A stretch of 20,707 bases of DNA, taken from contig QXVZ01000125.1 of NCBI GenBank assembly GCA_008931825.1, forward strand, positions 1 through 20,707, in the 5' to 3' direction. The notes below the pieces were generated by a model, which was given only the letters and a program-made list of their open reading frames with translations, ran no database searches and was not told the origin of the DNA. Shown here piece after piece: positions 1 to 9,838 of the stretch (position 1 is the stretch's first letter; the number at the start of each line of letters is the position of its first letter). The position numbers were made by a program, and so were the translations under genes. Origin of the DNA: Phallusia fumigata (lineage: Eukaryota; Chordata; Ascidiacea; Phlebobranchia; Ascidiidae).

Positions 1-11
1 ATAGAGAAGAA

Positions 12-270
12 CAGTGGTTCCCAACCTTTACGGGGTCCTGGACCATTTTGACAAATTTGGTTGAAAGCTGTGGAGCTTTCTTAGAATCAGTTGATAGTTT
101 TACAGACGAGTGCTGGAACCCTGTAATTTGATTTCTAGAGTTGTGCCTATTTATTTGACTTTTCCAAGTTCGACCATACCTTTAGGTATTTCATTTCCAT
201 ATATTGCTTTCATTTATACATGCAAAGCTCATGGATTCCTCAAAAACGGACCCCTGGTTGGAAACCACAG
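12..270. mobile_element. hAT-type MITE with imperfect terminal inverted repeats
   Basis: The left end reads CAGTGGTTCCCAACCTTTAC followed by GGGGTCC. The right end, read on the other strand, is CTGTGGTTTCCAACC then AGGGGTCC. These ends pair with a few gaps and mismatches. CAGTGGTTCCCAACC is a typical hAT (Charlie-like) terminus. The 259-nt element holds no ORF. The 8-nt flanks (GAGAAGAA and GACCAGCG) do not form a clean target duplication, so the insertion is old or a junction has been altered. Confidence 0.55.
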
Positions 271-355
271 GACCAGCGTATATTTCTGAACGGGGCATGA
301 CATGACTGGCAGTGGGAGGGGGAATTTCAGTTTTTATGTTTTTAATGTAACAGAG

Positions 356-465
356 GCACGGTGAGAATGCTGTTTTCAGTCAAAACATGGTGAAGATCAC
401 CACAGTCCACAAATGCTGTTCTGGTTCTGTATACATTTCTACCAAGGCACAGTACACAATTATCG
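356..465. repeat. 110-nt direct duplication, left copy
   Basis: It is identical by eye to 2354-2463. The left copy ends at the single 'n' at 466 and the right copy starts just after the 'n' at 2353, so the two flank the 467-2352 block. The simplest reading is two contig ends that overlap by 110 nt but were not merged because another contig was placed between them. Confidence 0.85.
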
Positions 466-466
466 N

Positions 467-2352
467 GCGCGCCAAGGCAGGTTTTCGAAGATAGCAGTTT
501 ATATTATGACGTTACAAAACATTATGAATGCATTGCACAGTGAAAATATCTACCAGGGTTTGGATTGGAGAAACTGTTGTGACGTTCACATTTGCTAGAG
601 TTTGGGTTGCCCAACTTATGTTCAGATTTGCCACGGATACAATGTGTAATGTTTTCAAAAAATGTCTGTTTGGTAGCAGTTACACTGCGGCACACCTAGC
701 ATTGCCTCACGGCACAAAAACGCATTTTATGTGTTAACCAAACCATTGCCTACTCAATAAAGCATGCCGCAAACGTAGCCGTCTGATAAAGTTGACAGAT
801 GCAAACTACATCTAAAAATAGTCTAGTTGTACTGTTAAGTTGAAGAAATAAAGGAAACTTGAAAAAAATTCTGGAGAATTAGGTGTGTTTTGTAGTTAAA
901 ATAAACGAAATTATGCAGCAAACACCTGCAACACATGTTTAAGGCGCCCGCTAGGTGATAGTAAAGAGTCAGATGAAAATAAAAAACCATTGATCCGCAA
1001 TAAACAAATACACGATGGCTTTTGTTGCTAGAATAATCGAGTTAATACCGTTAACACATAAAATGCTTGTTCTGGTGAAGTGACAGAGTGTGACAAGGAG
1101 TAAAATATAAAAACAAACACAAACTTTTCTATCGAACACATTCTTGTTTTCTCCAAAAACAGGTAAATGAAATATTTATGACGATATTTAAAGCGCTTGT
1201 CGCCAGCTAAAACTGTGCACAACAGACGATGTTGTCCCATGAGAGGAAGCGAAACGCACGGTCGATGACATTTGCTTGAACTTTCCGTCGAGTTTTAGTG
1301 CTTGCACAATTCATGTCTTAATCGTATGTCACATCATTCGGCGCGTCGTACAGGGTCAGAGTCGGATTTAGTGTAAACCAGAGCTATATAAAGCCGTGCG
1401 TTTAAATTACACCAGCTGATTAAAAAAAACCACTGGAAATTTGTCTTAACATTCTTTAGAATTTTTATCAATATATATGTAATAATAAAAAAATTGTTGT
1501 TTAAACACAATTAAGATAAAACATTGAGTAAACTAATTTTTAATCCCATATTTTGGAGGCCATTCGGATTGTGAGATCCTAAGCTATACAACTTATTTAC
1601 ATTGTATTCAATTTCAGCAATGCTCATAGTCAAAGATCAAAACAAGTTCCCTCATTTTAAAACAACGTTGTATACCACCGATAGTTTTTTCAAAAGGCGA
1701 GTGGGCTTACCTGTAGTTTTAAATAAACAAAACCTTGTTTGATATTTTGTTACATTTGCATCCAACCGTTTATCGGTAATTTGTGTTTTCTTGTATTTCT
1801 TAGGTTTGTCCAGACAGCGCTCGGAAAATAGTGGATGTCATTATGTCTGATACTGCTAGGTACTTTGAAGTCTCTCCACCAAGTTCGTCAGCTACTGAAA
1901 TTGTTATGTTTTTCTTGAAAGTTGATAAATATGCCATGTTCTGTGTTTTTCGTTAATTACTGGTATAGCAAAACTTTAAAATGGATCCTTTAAAGTTGTA
2001 AACTTAGCAATTCTGACTTGCTGCTGTTACCATAGCAACAATACATTTAAAGACAGAGACGCGAGGACAATTACAGATGGTTGTTGAACATGTAGTTTGC
2101 ATAGTTATCTGCTGTTTTAAAACGAAATCCTACAACGTAAAAAAACTAAAATAAAGATTTTTGACAAAATCTATCGTCTTTACTGTTGTTTTACACATTT
2201 ATTTTTGGTAACACAACTTTTGTTAGCCCCAACATAATGAAAACCACAGCAGCACAGCAATCATTTTGTTTTCACGGCAGCACCGCTCGCCTTATCAACG
2301 AGCTTTGAAAATAGGAGCCTGAAGTTCTGTCTCTTTCCATACTCCCTGTTTA
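467..2352 (+). repeat. Large duplicated block, copy 1 (probably a misplaced allele of 7923-9838)
   Basis: It starts GCGCGCCAAGGCAGGTTTTC and ends CATACTCCCTGTTTA, exactly as in 7923-9838, and aligns along its whole length in the same orientation with scattered substitutions and small indels. It is bounded by single 'n' characters at 466 and 2353. It contains the same TATA-like box (1385-1393) and the same exon-like segment (1804-1956) as copy 2. No independent gene is evident. The boundaries and the unmerged 110-nt flank argue for an assembly placement error rather than a genomic duplication. Confidence 0.85.
1835..1918 (+). CDS. Possible short ORF in exon-like segment, copy 1
   Basis: This is the allelic counterpart of the ORF at 9305-9388. 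It lies in a segment that starts at 1804 after the acceptor TGTATTTCTTAG. The first ATG opens a 27-codon frame beginning MSLCLILLGTLKSLHQVRQ, with a hydrophobic N-terminus. The protein is identical to copy 2, the two base differences both being silent in this frame. An overlapping frame from 1804 to 1956 is open for 50 codons without an initial Met. Function unknown. Confidence 0.25.
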   Translation: MSLCLILLGTLKSLHQVRQLLKLLCFS

Positions 2353-2353
2353 N

Positions 2354-2463
2354 GCACGGTGAGAATGCTGTTTTCAGTCAAAACATGGTGAAGATCACCA
2401 CAGTCCACAAATGCTGTTCTGGTTCTGTATACATTTCTACCAAGGCACAGTACACAATTATCG
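2354..2463. repeat. 110-nt direct duplication, right copy
   Basis: This is the second copy of 356-465. Read on the minus strand it is part of an open frame (NCVLCLGRNVYRTRTAF...) that ends after SILTVPLLH in the left copy. I do not recognise it, and it does not match the missing MOB3 C-terminus. Confidence 0.85.
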
Positions 2464-3672
2464 TAGTGGCAAAAAAGGGTAAAAATATCTGCTAACAACC
2501 ATTGCATGACTGTGTACTGGTCTATGATGTACACAAAATTCATGATGATAGCATGTCAGTACCTAGTAATTGTCTATTTTTATGCATAAAAACTTTAAAT
2601 GTCATGCAGCTCTCCACTGCTTTTATACTTTAATGAGTTTGTAAAATGTTTTACCCCATTTGTCAACCACAGTTCCTTTATTACACACTACCTCCCAACA
2701 GTGACAAATTGTTACCTTCGTTATACATGTACAGTTTGCACTTTCATTGAGTCAGTAAAGTATTATGCTTTAGCAAACATAGTACAATGCTTGAAAAGGT
2801 TGAAAACACTAATCTAGGAACACAGCAGGTGCCACTAAAGGTATAAATTGGTCAAATTTCAATGAGGTTTTCTAAGTGTTTGACCAGAGTGGCTTGGTGC
2901 AGTAAGCCAATACAGATGAGTCATTCAATCATTATAATTGGGTTATCTCAACAGCTACAGTGGCCTGGTTTCGCTTTGGTGGGCTGTTAGGCTATAAACT
3001 AAATAAATTAGGAAAACGTAAACAGATTATAAAGTAGGGCGATGACTGTTAGTAATAGTACATGGCCATAAATTCAGGTTAAGAGTGACCTGTCTGACCA
3101 TGCTTATGTCCATTTTATGCTAAATCTCTAACATGTGCTTTTTACATGCACAATTTTTTAAACATTTTTTTCGTTTGAAATATCAGTTTATGAATTACCA
3201 AGCAAAGTTGAAAAGTGTATTCACAATTTTAAAAAGTGTATTCACAATTTTGCTATTTTCTAAGGTGTAGGCATGTGCAGCCATTTATAAAAACAGCCAA
3301 AGATATTTACATTTAAATACCAAAACTTTGGTGTTAAGCCTATTATTACAAAGTGTATTGAATGGGTTTCAATTTTTAAGTACAACAATTTTAGGTTTAA
3401 TACATTAAATTAAATGAAAAAAAGAGTTTTTCAGCATTGTTATCTTGTATCCTTTTAAGGCATGGTTTGATCAAAAAGTTACAAACACCTTAAAAAGTTG
3501 TCAACAAACCCGACTGACAACTGGTATTTCGGTGAAATGATACAACAGTAACCGTAAACAAACTCATCATAATCAAAATTGGCATGGTGATGGACGGGCG
3601 GTAGGTAGCAGTTTAAACTGCGTAAACAAGTAGCGTAGGCAAACAGGAAGTAGAGGTGTGAAAAGAACTTAC
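2464..3672. other. Last-intron region of MOB3, no exon recognised
   Basis: AT-rich sequence downstream of MOB3 exon 4. I looked on the minus strand for the expected C-terminal exon (NTCYKHFYYF-like) and saw nothing similar. It contains a 20-nt tandem repeat at 3211-3251. A plus-strand ATG ORF at 2599-2817 (72 codons) has no recognisable domain and is probably chance. Confidence 0.5.
3211..3251. repeat. Two-copy tandem repeat of 20 nt
   Basis: AAAAGTGTATTCACAATTTT occurs at 3211-3230 and again at 3232-3251, separated by one A. Confidence 0.9.
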
Positions 3673-5516
3673 ATGTACTCGGTCAAAGTGGTGAATGTAA
3701 ACGTGAACAAAAACACGGTGAAGACGGGTGAGAATTTTCTTGCAAGTTCCCTGAAATGACTTTGGAAATGGAGTTCCTGTATGAAATTGGTTGACAGTCA
3801 TTTGATGAAACCAATGGAAACATACATACACAATTTTAAACTCCAGGCTTTGTTTTTAGGCTCAGGTATTGCTTAAATTGCATTTTCATTACTAACCACC
3901 ATGAAAAATTGTCAAATTTTGTGAGGGAATATACCCTCAGTACAATAAGTGTCAACAATGGCATAACAACATTAAGCTGTTTAGAAGGAGCACTTACCAA
4001 CTTTGGTGGGAAACATTGATTCATCATTAATCAGGTGTTCAATCCACTGCATTAGTTCAGCAACATATTCTGATGCTGACAGATTGGTTGGTTTCTTGTA
4101 CTTTCCATTGTCTTGCCATCTGTACTCATACCGCGGACCCCCAGACATTATCGGACATGACTAAAATTATTTACATTTTTATTTATCTACCTTTAAGAGA
4201 TTTTGAGAAAATGACACGGAAAAAAACAAACATACTGTTGTGTATTGAATATTACGTTATAAAACATGTACATTAGGATAAAAGGAAAAATATTGGTGCC
4301 ATACTTTTCTAAAAAGTAAGTAGTTTTGGCTGCCAGTGTTTAATTGTGCTTGCCACAACATTACTAACCTACAAAAGTGGAACAACACTCACTGTTAATT
4401 TGTATTTTTGAATGTAGCTATTTTTGTGGATAAACTCTCATAAATTATATTAAAGACACAAACATTTGCAAAATTCATTTGAATGGATATATTTTTTTAA
4501 CAGTTCATGGCCATGGTATTTGTATACAAAAACAGAATGGAACTGGCTTGTTTTATATATTTATGTAAATGCAAAAAATTAAAAAACAACTCTTCCTGCC
4601 TTTTAACCACACACACAGATGTATATAAGGGCAAGGCAGTGTACAGACAGTCAAAGCAGGAAGTGATATATTGGCCTCGCAACTTTTTGCCTTCATGCCA
4701 ACGCATTCAACGACATACAGGGATGTTTCACAATGGAACACTAACCTCATTCGTGCAGAAGTCTGACACTGTGCCATATATGAGGTTGATTCGATTGAAA
4801 AAATCGACAACATGAACTGCAATCCAGTCATTAAGGTCTTCTCCTTCTGGCAGCACTACAATTGTCTTCAGGTCCAAACCTGTAATCAAGCAAAAAGTTA
4901 ATTTACATTGATGTAAGAAATGCATTTGACAAAGTATGTATGTCATATCTATATACTTTCTGAAAAACTAACACATAAATGATTGATCTACAATGCACAT
5001 TACCAGCAAACTTTATTTACTTGAAAGGCTGGCGGGCAGACTGCTGCCAACCAGCAAACAAACCACAACACAAAATGGAATTAAAAGAAGGTGTGAATAC
5101 ATATATGCATGAATCATTTGCATACTAGTTTGAAGAGACAGACACAAAATATGGCCCTTGAGACACATGCAAAGAAATAAAGAAATTTTGCTTTATCTGT
5201 TAAGTAATGCTTAAGTTTTTTACTTAGTCATGAGTTTCAACTTTCAAATATAATTTACATATAGTTATATCGTTTTTATCCTTAATAATAACACCCTTGG
5301 GGCCCTGTTAATCATAAAAGATTGGCTTTGTAAGCGCAAAAACAGAAATACTGCATGAATTCTATAAGATAGGAAAAGCAATATACCTGATCTTAAGCTT
5401 GCTTGTGCTTTTTTGTGTAGATCAAATTTTACAGTTCCTGGATCAAAACGCTTTTTTGGGCGAAAAGTTCTTTCCTTGTTAAACACAGCCTTCAGATTTA
5501 AATGACTTTTAGACAT
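3673..5516 (-). CDS. MOB3: MOB3-family kinase activator (MOB kinase activator 3), four exons, 3' end missing
   Basis: MOB proteins are small zinc-binding adaptors that bind NDR/LATS- or MST-type kinases; MOB3 is the subfamily that in vertebrates associates with MST1. Coding exons on the minus strand: 5387-5516, 4746-4879, 3998-4160 and 3673-3776. All introns have GT-AG borders, and phases 1, 0 and 1 match at the three junctions. The 177 residues carry the family landmarks: [18 protein letters not shown] near the N-terminus, [20 protein letters not shown], the zinc cysteines in [13 protein letters not shown] (C-x4-C), [16 protein letters not shown] and the zinc histidines in [10 protein letters not shown]. 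The PVMSGG-like and VYIHHFDR segments favour MOB3 over MOB1. Exon 4 ends at a GTAAGT donor after DRVH, so a final exon of about 40 residues is expected. I found none down to 2464 and infer it lies left of this window. The start Met matches the family N-terminus in length. Confidence 0.95.
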
Positions 5517-5536
5517 ACTTTACTTCATGTAAAACT
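5517..5536 (-). promoter_or_regulatory. splice or trans-splice acceptor 18 nt before the MOB3 start codon
   Basis: On the minus strand a T-rich stretch ends in GATGTTGTAG, followed by 18 nt and then the MOB3 ATG. This would be either the acceptor of an intron in the 5' UTR or a spliced-leader acceptor of the kind used by tunicates. The sequence alone cannot separate the two. Confidence 0.4.
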
Positions 5537-6720
5537 ACAACATCCCAAAACAAATGCATGAATATTCAAAAAAACTTGTGCACACTGCGTCATATTGAGT
5601 GTGATAAATAAAATGTAAATAAATTTTTGTAACAAGTATATACAACATACTTCATGGTCAACAAATAATTTTATGCGTCCAAAAAAGTTTTTTTTAAATG
5701 CTGCTTTTTGAGTAATACCATAATTTGTTCTTTAATTTACAGATGTTTGATGTTGTACATTTTTTATCAGGATGGTTTATGATTAAGTTCAGTTTTTTTG
5801 CTTTGCTAATTTGGGCAAATCAAGCATATGTTCACCAACAAGATTGGTTTTACTACTAACTAACTACACTGCACCAACATTATTATGTGCTTACAACAAG
5901 TTGTTGTTTAAAGAATGATCTAAAACAACAGGTACTTTATCAGGATCTAGCTTTTGAGTATATTATTTGTGGCAAAGTAAAGCCACTTACCAACTGGCTA
6001 CTAAGTAATCAATGTCCCACCTACCCCTAAAAAACTGACTAAAAATAAAATAAATACACCAGCCCACGCAATGACATATATGATTTCAATCATAACACCA
6101 GGTCAACTTTACATGTGTGAAAACAATGTGCTTAACCACCCGTTAAACACTCTCTATTGTCATGACAATATCCCAAGCATACTTTCACAATTTTTAAAAC
6201 TTGAGAAAATTTAGCCAAATTACACAAAACTTGGTCGTGTGCATTAGGAGGTTGAAAGTGCTTTTTCCTGGTAAAACACAAATCTTGTAACTTTTATCCT
6301 CGCTCTGCCTACTAAAAAGTTGATAATTAAATGAAAAAAATTACACAAAGTTGATAAAAACTCTTACTGCTTCCATGATCTTTTTAAAATGGCAAATAAA
6401 GTGGCCTCTAAACTCGCCAATATTTAGAAAAAAAATAGGCAAGCAAACTTTCATTGTCCACAATTTCAAAGATAGAAAACAAGGCTTTTTTACCGAGCGC
6501 CCACTTTGTTGACAAAAACATTTTCTCCGTCTACAAACAATAAGGCCCTATGCATAAAAACACAAGGCATAATCACAATTGTCGTTACATACTTTTTACG
6601 TAAACTACATATATTGCGCAGTTTTGTTGTTTATTCCGTAAATACATGTTATTGCTTAAAACGTACTACAAGGAACAAAAACAAAAAACAACTTTCCATC
6701 ACACACCTTTAACCTACTAC
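5537..6720. other. AT-rich upstream region of MOB3, nothing recognised
   Basis: No coding exon, RNA gene or transposon was recognised on either strand. Short ORFs are chance-like and AT-rich. Confidence 0.5.
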
Positions 6721-6790
6721 AGGAAGAAATAAACAAGAAACCAAATACCACTGAGCGAAACGAAGTAATGTCGCATAGCGTTTGTCGCGC

Positions 6791-7158
6791 ATGGCTGAGT
6801 ACGACATCAAGCTTAAATTCAGGTCCAGCAGAGCGGAGGTCAACTTTTTAAAAAAGTGAGTCGAAGAGCCCAAGTTTAAAATATAAAAACATGCTAAAGG
6901 CGTTTTAGGCAATACTGTAGTATCCTTTCATACAAGTCAATAAATATACAGTTGAGAATAAACAAGTATGGGGATCCTAATGGCATGACAATTGACACAA
7001 ACATTTTATTTTTGGCAAGTATGAACGTTATAACAATTGGGCTATTCGCTAGTCTAAATTATATTTAGGCTGCTCACTGTGCATTTATGATGTATTTAGA
7101 ACGTCACAGCAAAAATTATATTTTTCGAAAGGCTGCTCGGCGTAAAACACGAAGATGA
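6791..7158 (+). CDS. Possible two-exon microgene, small basic protein
   Basis: The segment opens after a good acceptor (CCTTTAACCTACTACAG, ending 6721). The ATG at 6791 is preceded by an in-frame TAG and followed by MAEYDIKLKFRSSRAEVNF, with codon use that looks coding. A GTGAGT donor follows at 6856 (phase 2). An acceptor CGTCACAG ending at 7109 restores the frame and gives KNYIFRKAARRKTRR and a TGA, about 37 residues in all. An AATAAA lies at 7194-7199. An alternative frame of the second segment (7100-7198, RLLGVKHEDELCRRILKLD, stop overlapping the AATAAA) also looks coding but is out of phase with exon 1. No homologue recalled. Confidence 0.25.
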
Positions 7159-7198
7159 GCTGTGCCGCCGAATTTTAAAACTTGACGTCATTGAATAA

Positions 7199-7507
7199 AG
7201 GTTCCGGAGCACCGTGTTATACAGTCTTCTCATGATTTCAAACACAAATGAACCACTTTGAACAACACAAATGTTATTTATGACCCGTTTACCGTGTAGC
7301 ACAAATGCATCGCGATGTTGACGGTATAGACTAATTTCCTATCTTTTTTCACCAACTGTTTTTCCTATTTTACGTTTTCCACAACTTTCTTGAGGTAAAC
7401 AACCACCACTAAACTCACAAACGTTTAGTGCCTATAAAATCAATACGCATTTTACCAGGTGATATTCCGGTACGCCAGTTACGCCGCGCACCTACTCGAT
7501 CACTTGG
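7199..7507. other. Intergenic, nothing recognised
   Basis: No convincing exon. The minus-strand open frame 7096-7302 lies antisense to the candidate exon described above. Confidence 0.4.
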
Positions 7508-7729
7508 TAGAATAGACTGAAACGCTCGGCACATTTTTAGAGACGAAGAAATAATGTACTCGGGTTCGTCCCGGATTCGAACCCGTAAAAAATGTGGCCC
7601 CAAAAAATTTTGCGCTTGCGACTCTTCTAGGTCAATGTTTCGCAACCGTTACATTCACTTCAAACTTTTAATCGTTCAAAATTTGCGGCACATTAAACTG
7701 CGCGCCAAGGCAGGTTTTCGAAGATAGCA
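7508..7729. repeat. 222-nt duplication, left copy
   Basis: It is the same length as 7731-7952 and differs by eye at one base, in the C-run/A-run (CCCCAAAAAA against CCCCCAAAAA). The two copies abut a single 'n' at 7730. This is most simply an unmerged contig overlap. Confidence 0.9.
7560..7636 (-). other. tRNA-like A and B boxes (possible SINE or tRNA remnant)
   Basis: On the minus strand TAGAAGAGTCG resembles a pol III A box, and about 46 nt downstream GGTTCGAATCC is a perfect B box. This spacing is near that of a tRNA. The T-stem and acceptor stem do not pair properly, so it is not an intact tRNA. The B box also sits in a hairpin, CGGGTTCG...CGAACCCG. The same motif is present in the 7731-7952 copy. 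Confidence 0.3.
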
Positions 7730-7730
7730 N

Positions 7731-7952
7731 TAGAATAGACTGAAACGCTCGGCACATTTTTAGAGACGAAGAAATAATGTACTCGGGTTCGTCCCGGATT
7801 CGAACCCGTAAAAAATGTGGCCCCCAAAAATTTTGCGCTTGCGACTCTTCTAGGTCAATGTTTCGCAACCGTTACATTCACTTCAAACTTTTAATCGTTC
7901 AAAATTTGCGGCACATTAAACTGCGCGCCAAGGCAGGTTTTCGAAGATAGCA
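7731..7952. repeat. 222-nt duplication, right copy
   Basis: Second copy of 7508-7729. It continues directly into the large block that begins at 7923. Confidence 0.9.
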
Positions 7953-7959
7953 ATTTATA

Positions 7960-7973
7960 TTGTGACGTCACAA
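7960..7973. promoter_or_regulatory. 14-bp CRE palindrome TTGTGACGTCACAA
   Basis: A perfect palindrome with the full CREB/ATF core TGACGTCA. In copy 1 the site is degraded (TTATGACGTTACAA), so the alleles differ at a strong potential binding site. Confidence 0.4.
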
Positions 7974-8837
7974 AACATTATAAATGCATTGCACAGTGAA
8001 AATATCTGCCAGGATATGACTTGGCAAAACTGTTGGAACGTTCACTTTTGCCAGAGTTTTGATTGCCCAACCTATGTTCAGGTTTGCCAAGGATATAATG
8101 TGTGTTGTTTTCAAAAAAGGGCTGTTTGGTTTCAGTTACACTGCGGCACACCTAGCATTGCCTCAACGCACTCATTTTATGTGTTAACCAAACCATCAAT
8201 GCCTGCTTAATAAAGGATGCTGAAAACGTAGCCTTCTGATAAAGTTGACAGACGCAAACTACATCTAAAAATAGTTGTATTGTTAAGTTAAGGAAATAAA
8301 GGAAACTTAAAACAAATTCTGGAGAATTAGGTGTGTTTTGTAGTTAAAATAAACGCAATTATGCAGCAAACACCTGCAACACATGTTTAAGGCGCCCGCT
8401 AGGTGATAGTAAAGAGTCAGATGGAAAAAAAACCATTGATCTGCAATAAACAAATACGCGATCGATTCATGGCTTTTGTTGCCAGAATAATTGCGGTAAT
8501 ACCGTTAACACATAAAATGCTTGTTCTGGTAAAGTGACAGAGTGTGACAAGCAGTAAAATATAAAAACAAACACAAACTTTCTATCGAACACATTCTTGT
8601 TTTCTCCAAAAACATGCAAATGAAATATTTATGACGATATTTAAAGCGCTTGTCGCCAGCTAAAACTGTGCACAACAGACGATGTTGTCCCATGAGAGGA
8701 AGCGAAACGCACGGTCGATGACATTTGCTTGAACTTTCCGACGAGTTTTAGTGCTTGCACAATTCATGTCTTAATCGCATGTCACATCATTCGGCGCGTC
8801 GTACATGGTCAGAGTCGGATTTAGTGTAAACCAGAGC

Positions 8838-8846
8838 TATATAAAG
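8838..8846 (+). promoter_or_regulatory. TATA-like box in copy 2 (equivalent 1385-1393 in copy 1)
   Basis: TATATAAAG is preserved in both copies, in a moderately CpG-rich surrounding (CATCATTCGGCGCGTCGTAC upstream). A transcript from it would run toward the exon-like segment at 9274. There is no direct evidence of a start site. Confidence 0.35.
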
Positions 8847-9304
8847 CCGTGCAGCCCTCCTGCGTTTAAATTACACCAGCTGGTTCAAAAAAACCACTGG
8901 AAATTTGTCTTTTAGTTGTATTAATGCACATTCTTTAGAATTTTTATCAATATATATGTAATAATAAAGAAACTGTTGTATAAACACAATTAACATAAAA
9001 CATTGAGTAAACTAATCCCAATATTTCGGAGGCCATTCGGATTGTGAGATCCTAAGCTATACAACTTATTTACATTATATTCAATTTCAGCATCGCTCAT
9101 AGTCAAAGATCAAAACAAGTTCCCTCGTTTTTAAACGTTGTATACCACCGATAGTCTTTTTTAACGGTGAGTGGGCTTACCTGTGGTTTTAAATAAACAA
9201 AACCTTGTTTGGTATTTTGTTACATTTGCATCCAACCGTTTATTGGTAATATGTGTTTTCTTGTATTTCTTAGGTTTGTCCAGACAGCGCTCGGAAAATA
9301 GTGG

Positions 9305-9388
9305 ATGTCATTATGTCTGATACTGCTAGGTACTTTAAAGTCTCTCCACCAAGTTCGTCAGCTACTGAAATTGTTATGCTTTTCTTGA
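9305..9388 (+). CDS. Possible short ORF in exon-like segment, copy 2
   Basis: An acceptor (pyrimidine-rich tract ending TGTATTTCTTAG at 9273) opens a segment in which two frames compete. Frame 1 runs 9274-9426, 50 codons starting VCPDSARKIVDVIMSDTARY and ending CIFR; it has no early Met and shows three amino-acid differences between copies (K/E, L/F, I/V). Frame 2 begins at the first ATG, 9305, and encodes 27 residues starting MSLCLILLGTLKSLHQVRQ; both copy differences inside it are silent. The second looks like a short hydrophobic or signal-like peptide, though two sites are thin evidence. A possible upstream exon ends at a GTGAGT donor at 9167. No family recognised. Confidence 0.3.
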   Translation: MSLCLILLGTLKSLHQVRQLLKLLCFS

Positions 9389-9838
9389 AAGTGGATAAAT
9401 ATGCCATGTTCTGTATTTTTCGTTAATTACTGGTATAGTAAAACTTTAAAATGGATCCTTTAAAGTTGTAAACTTAGCAATTCTGGCTTGCTGCTGTTCC
9501 CATAGCAACAATGCATTTAAAGACAAAGACGCGAGGACAATCACAGATAGTTGTTGAACATGTAGTTTGCATAGTTATCTGCTGTTTTAAAACGAAATCC
9601 TACACCCTAAAAAAATCTAAAAAATTGATTTTTGACAAAATCTATCGTCTTTACTGTTGTTTTACATACTTGTACATTATTTTTGGTAACTCAACTTTTG
9701 TTGTAAGAAGCTAGCCCCAACATAATGAGCCACAGCAGCACAGCAATCATTTTGTTTTCACGGCAGCACCGCTCGCCTTATCAACGAGGTTTGAAAATGG
9801 GAGCCTGAAGTTCTGTCTCTTTCCATACTCCCTGTTTA

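Larger units (their letters stand above)
7923..9838 (+). repeat. Large duplicated block, copy 2 (contiguous with right flank)
   Basis: This copy continues without a gap into 9839 onward and into its left flank through 7731-7922, so it is probably in its true place. Relative to copy 1 it has a perfect 14-bp CRE palindrome (7960-7973), an insertion of about 10 nt after the TATA-like box, and a GTGAGT sequence at 9167 where copy 1 has GCGAGT. Confidence 0.85.

Noticed and set aside
3836-4027. Minus-strand 63-codon ORF overlapping MOB3 exon 3
   Set aside because: It uses a different frame from the in-phase MOB3 exon and reads through its donor into the intron.
4507-4831. Overlapping plus- and minus-strand ORFs around MOB3 exon 2
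   Set aside because: They are out of frame or antisense to a securely assigned exon.
7415-7645. Minus-strand 76-codon ORF (RNIDLEESQAQNF... LPSDRVGARRNWRTG)
   Set aside because: It overlaps the tRNA-like A/B boxes and a 222-nt assembly duplication, starts with TTG, and has no recognisable domain; its repeat at 7668-7868 is only the duplicate.
7962-8210. Plus-strand 82-codon cysteine-containing ORF in copy 2
   Set aside because: It starts with GTG, and the allelic copy (near 595) has an in-frame TAG plus several frame changes, so it is not under coding constraint.
8505-8693. Minus-strand ORF conserved between the two blocks (also 1028-1240)
   Set aside because: The reading frame differs between copies after about 30 codons because of small indels; similarity is explained by allelism of the block.
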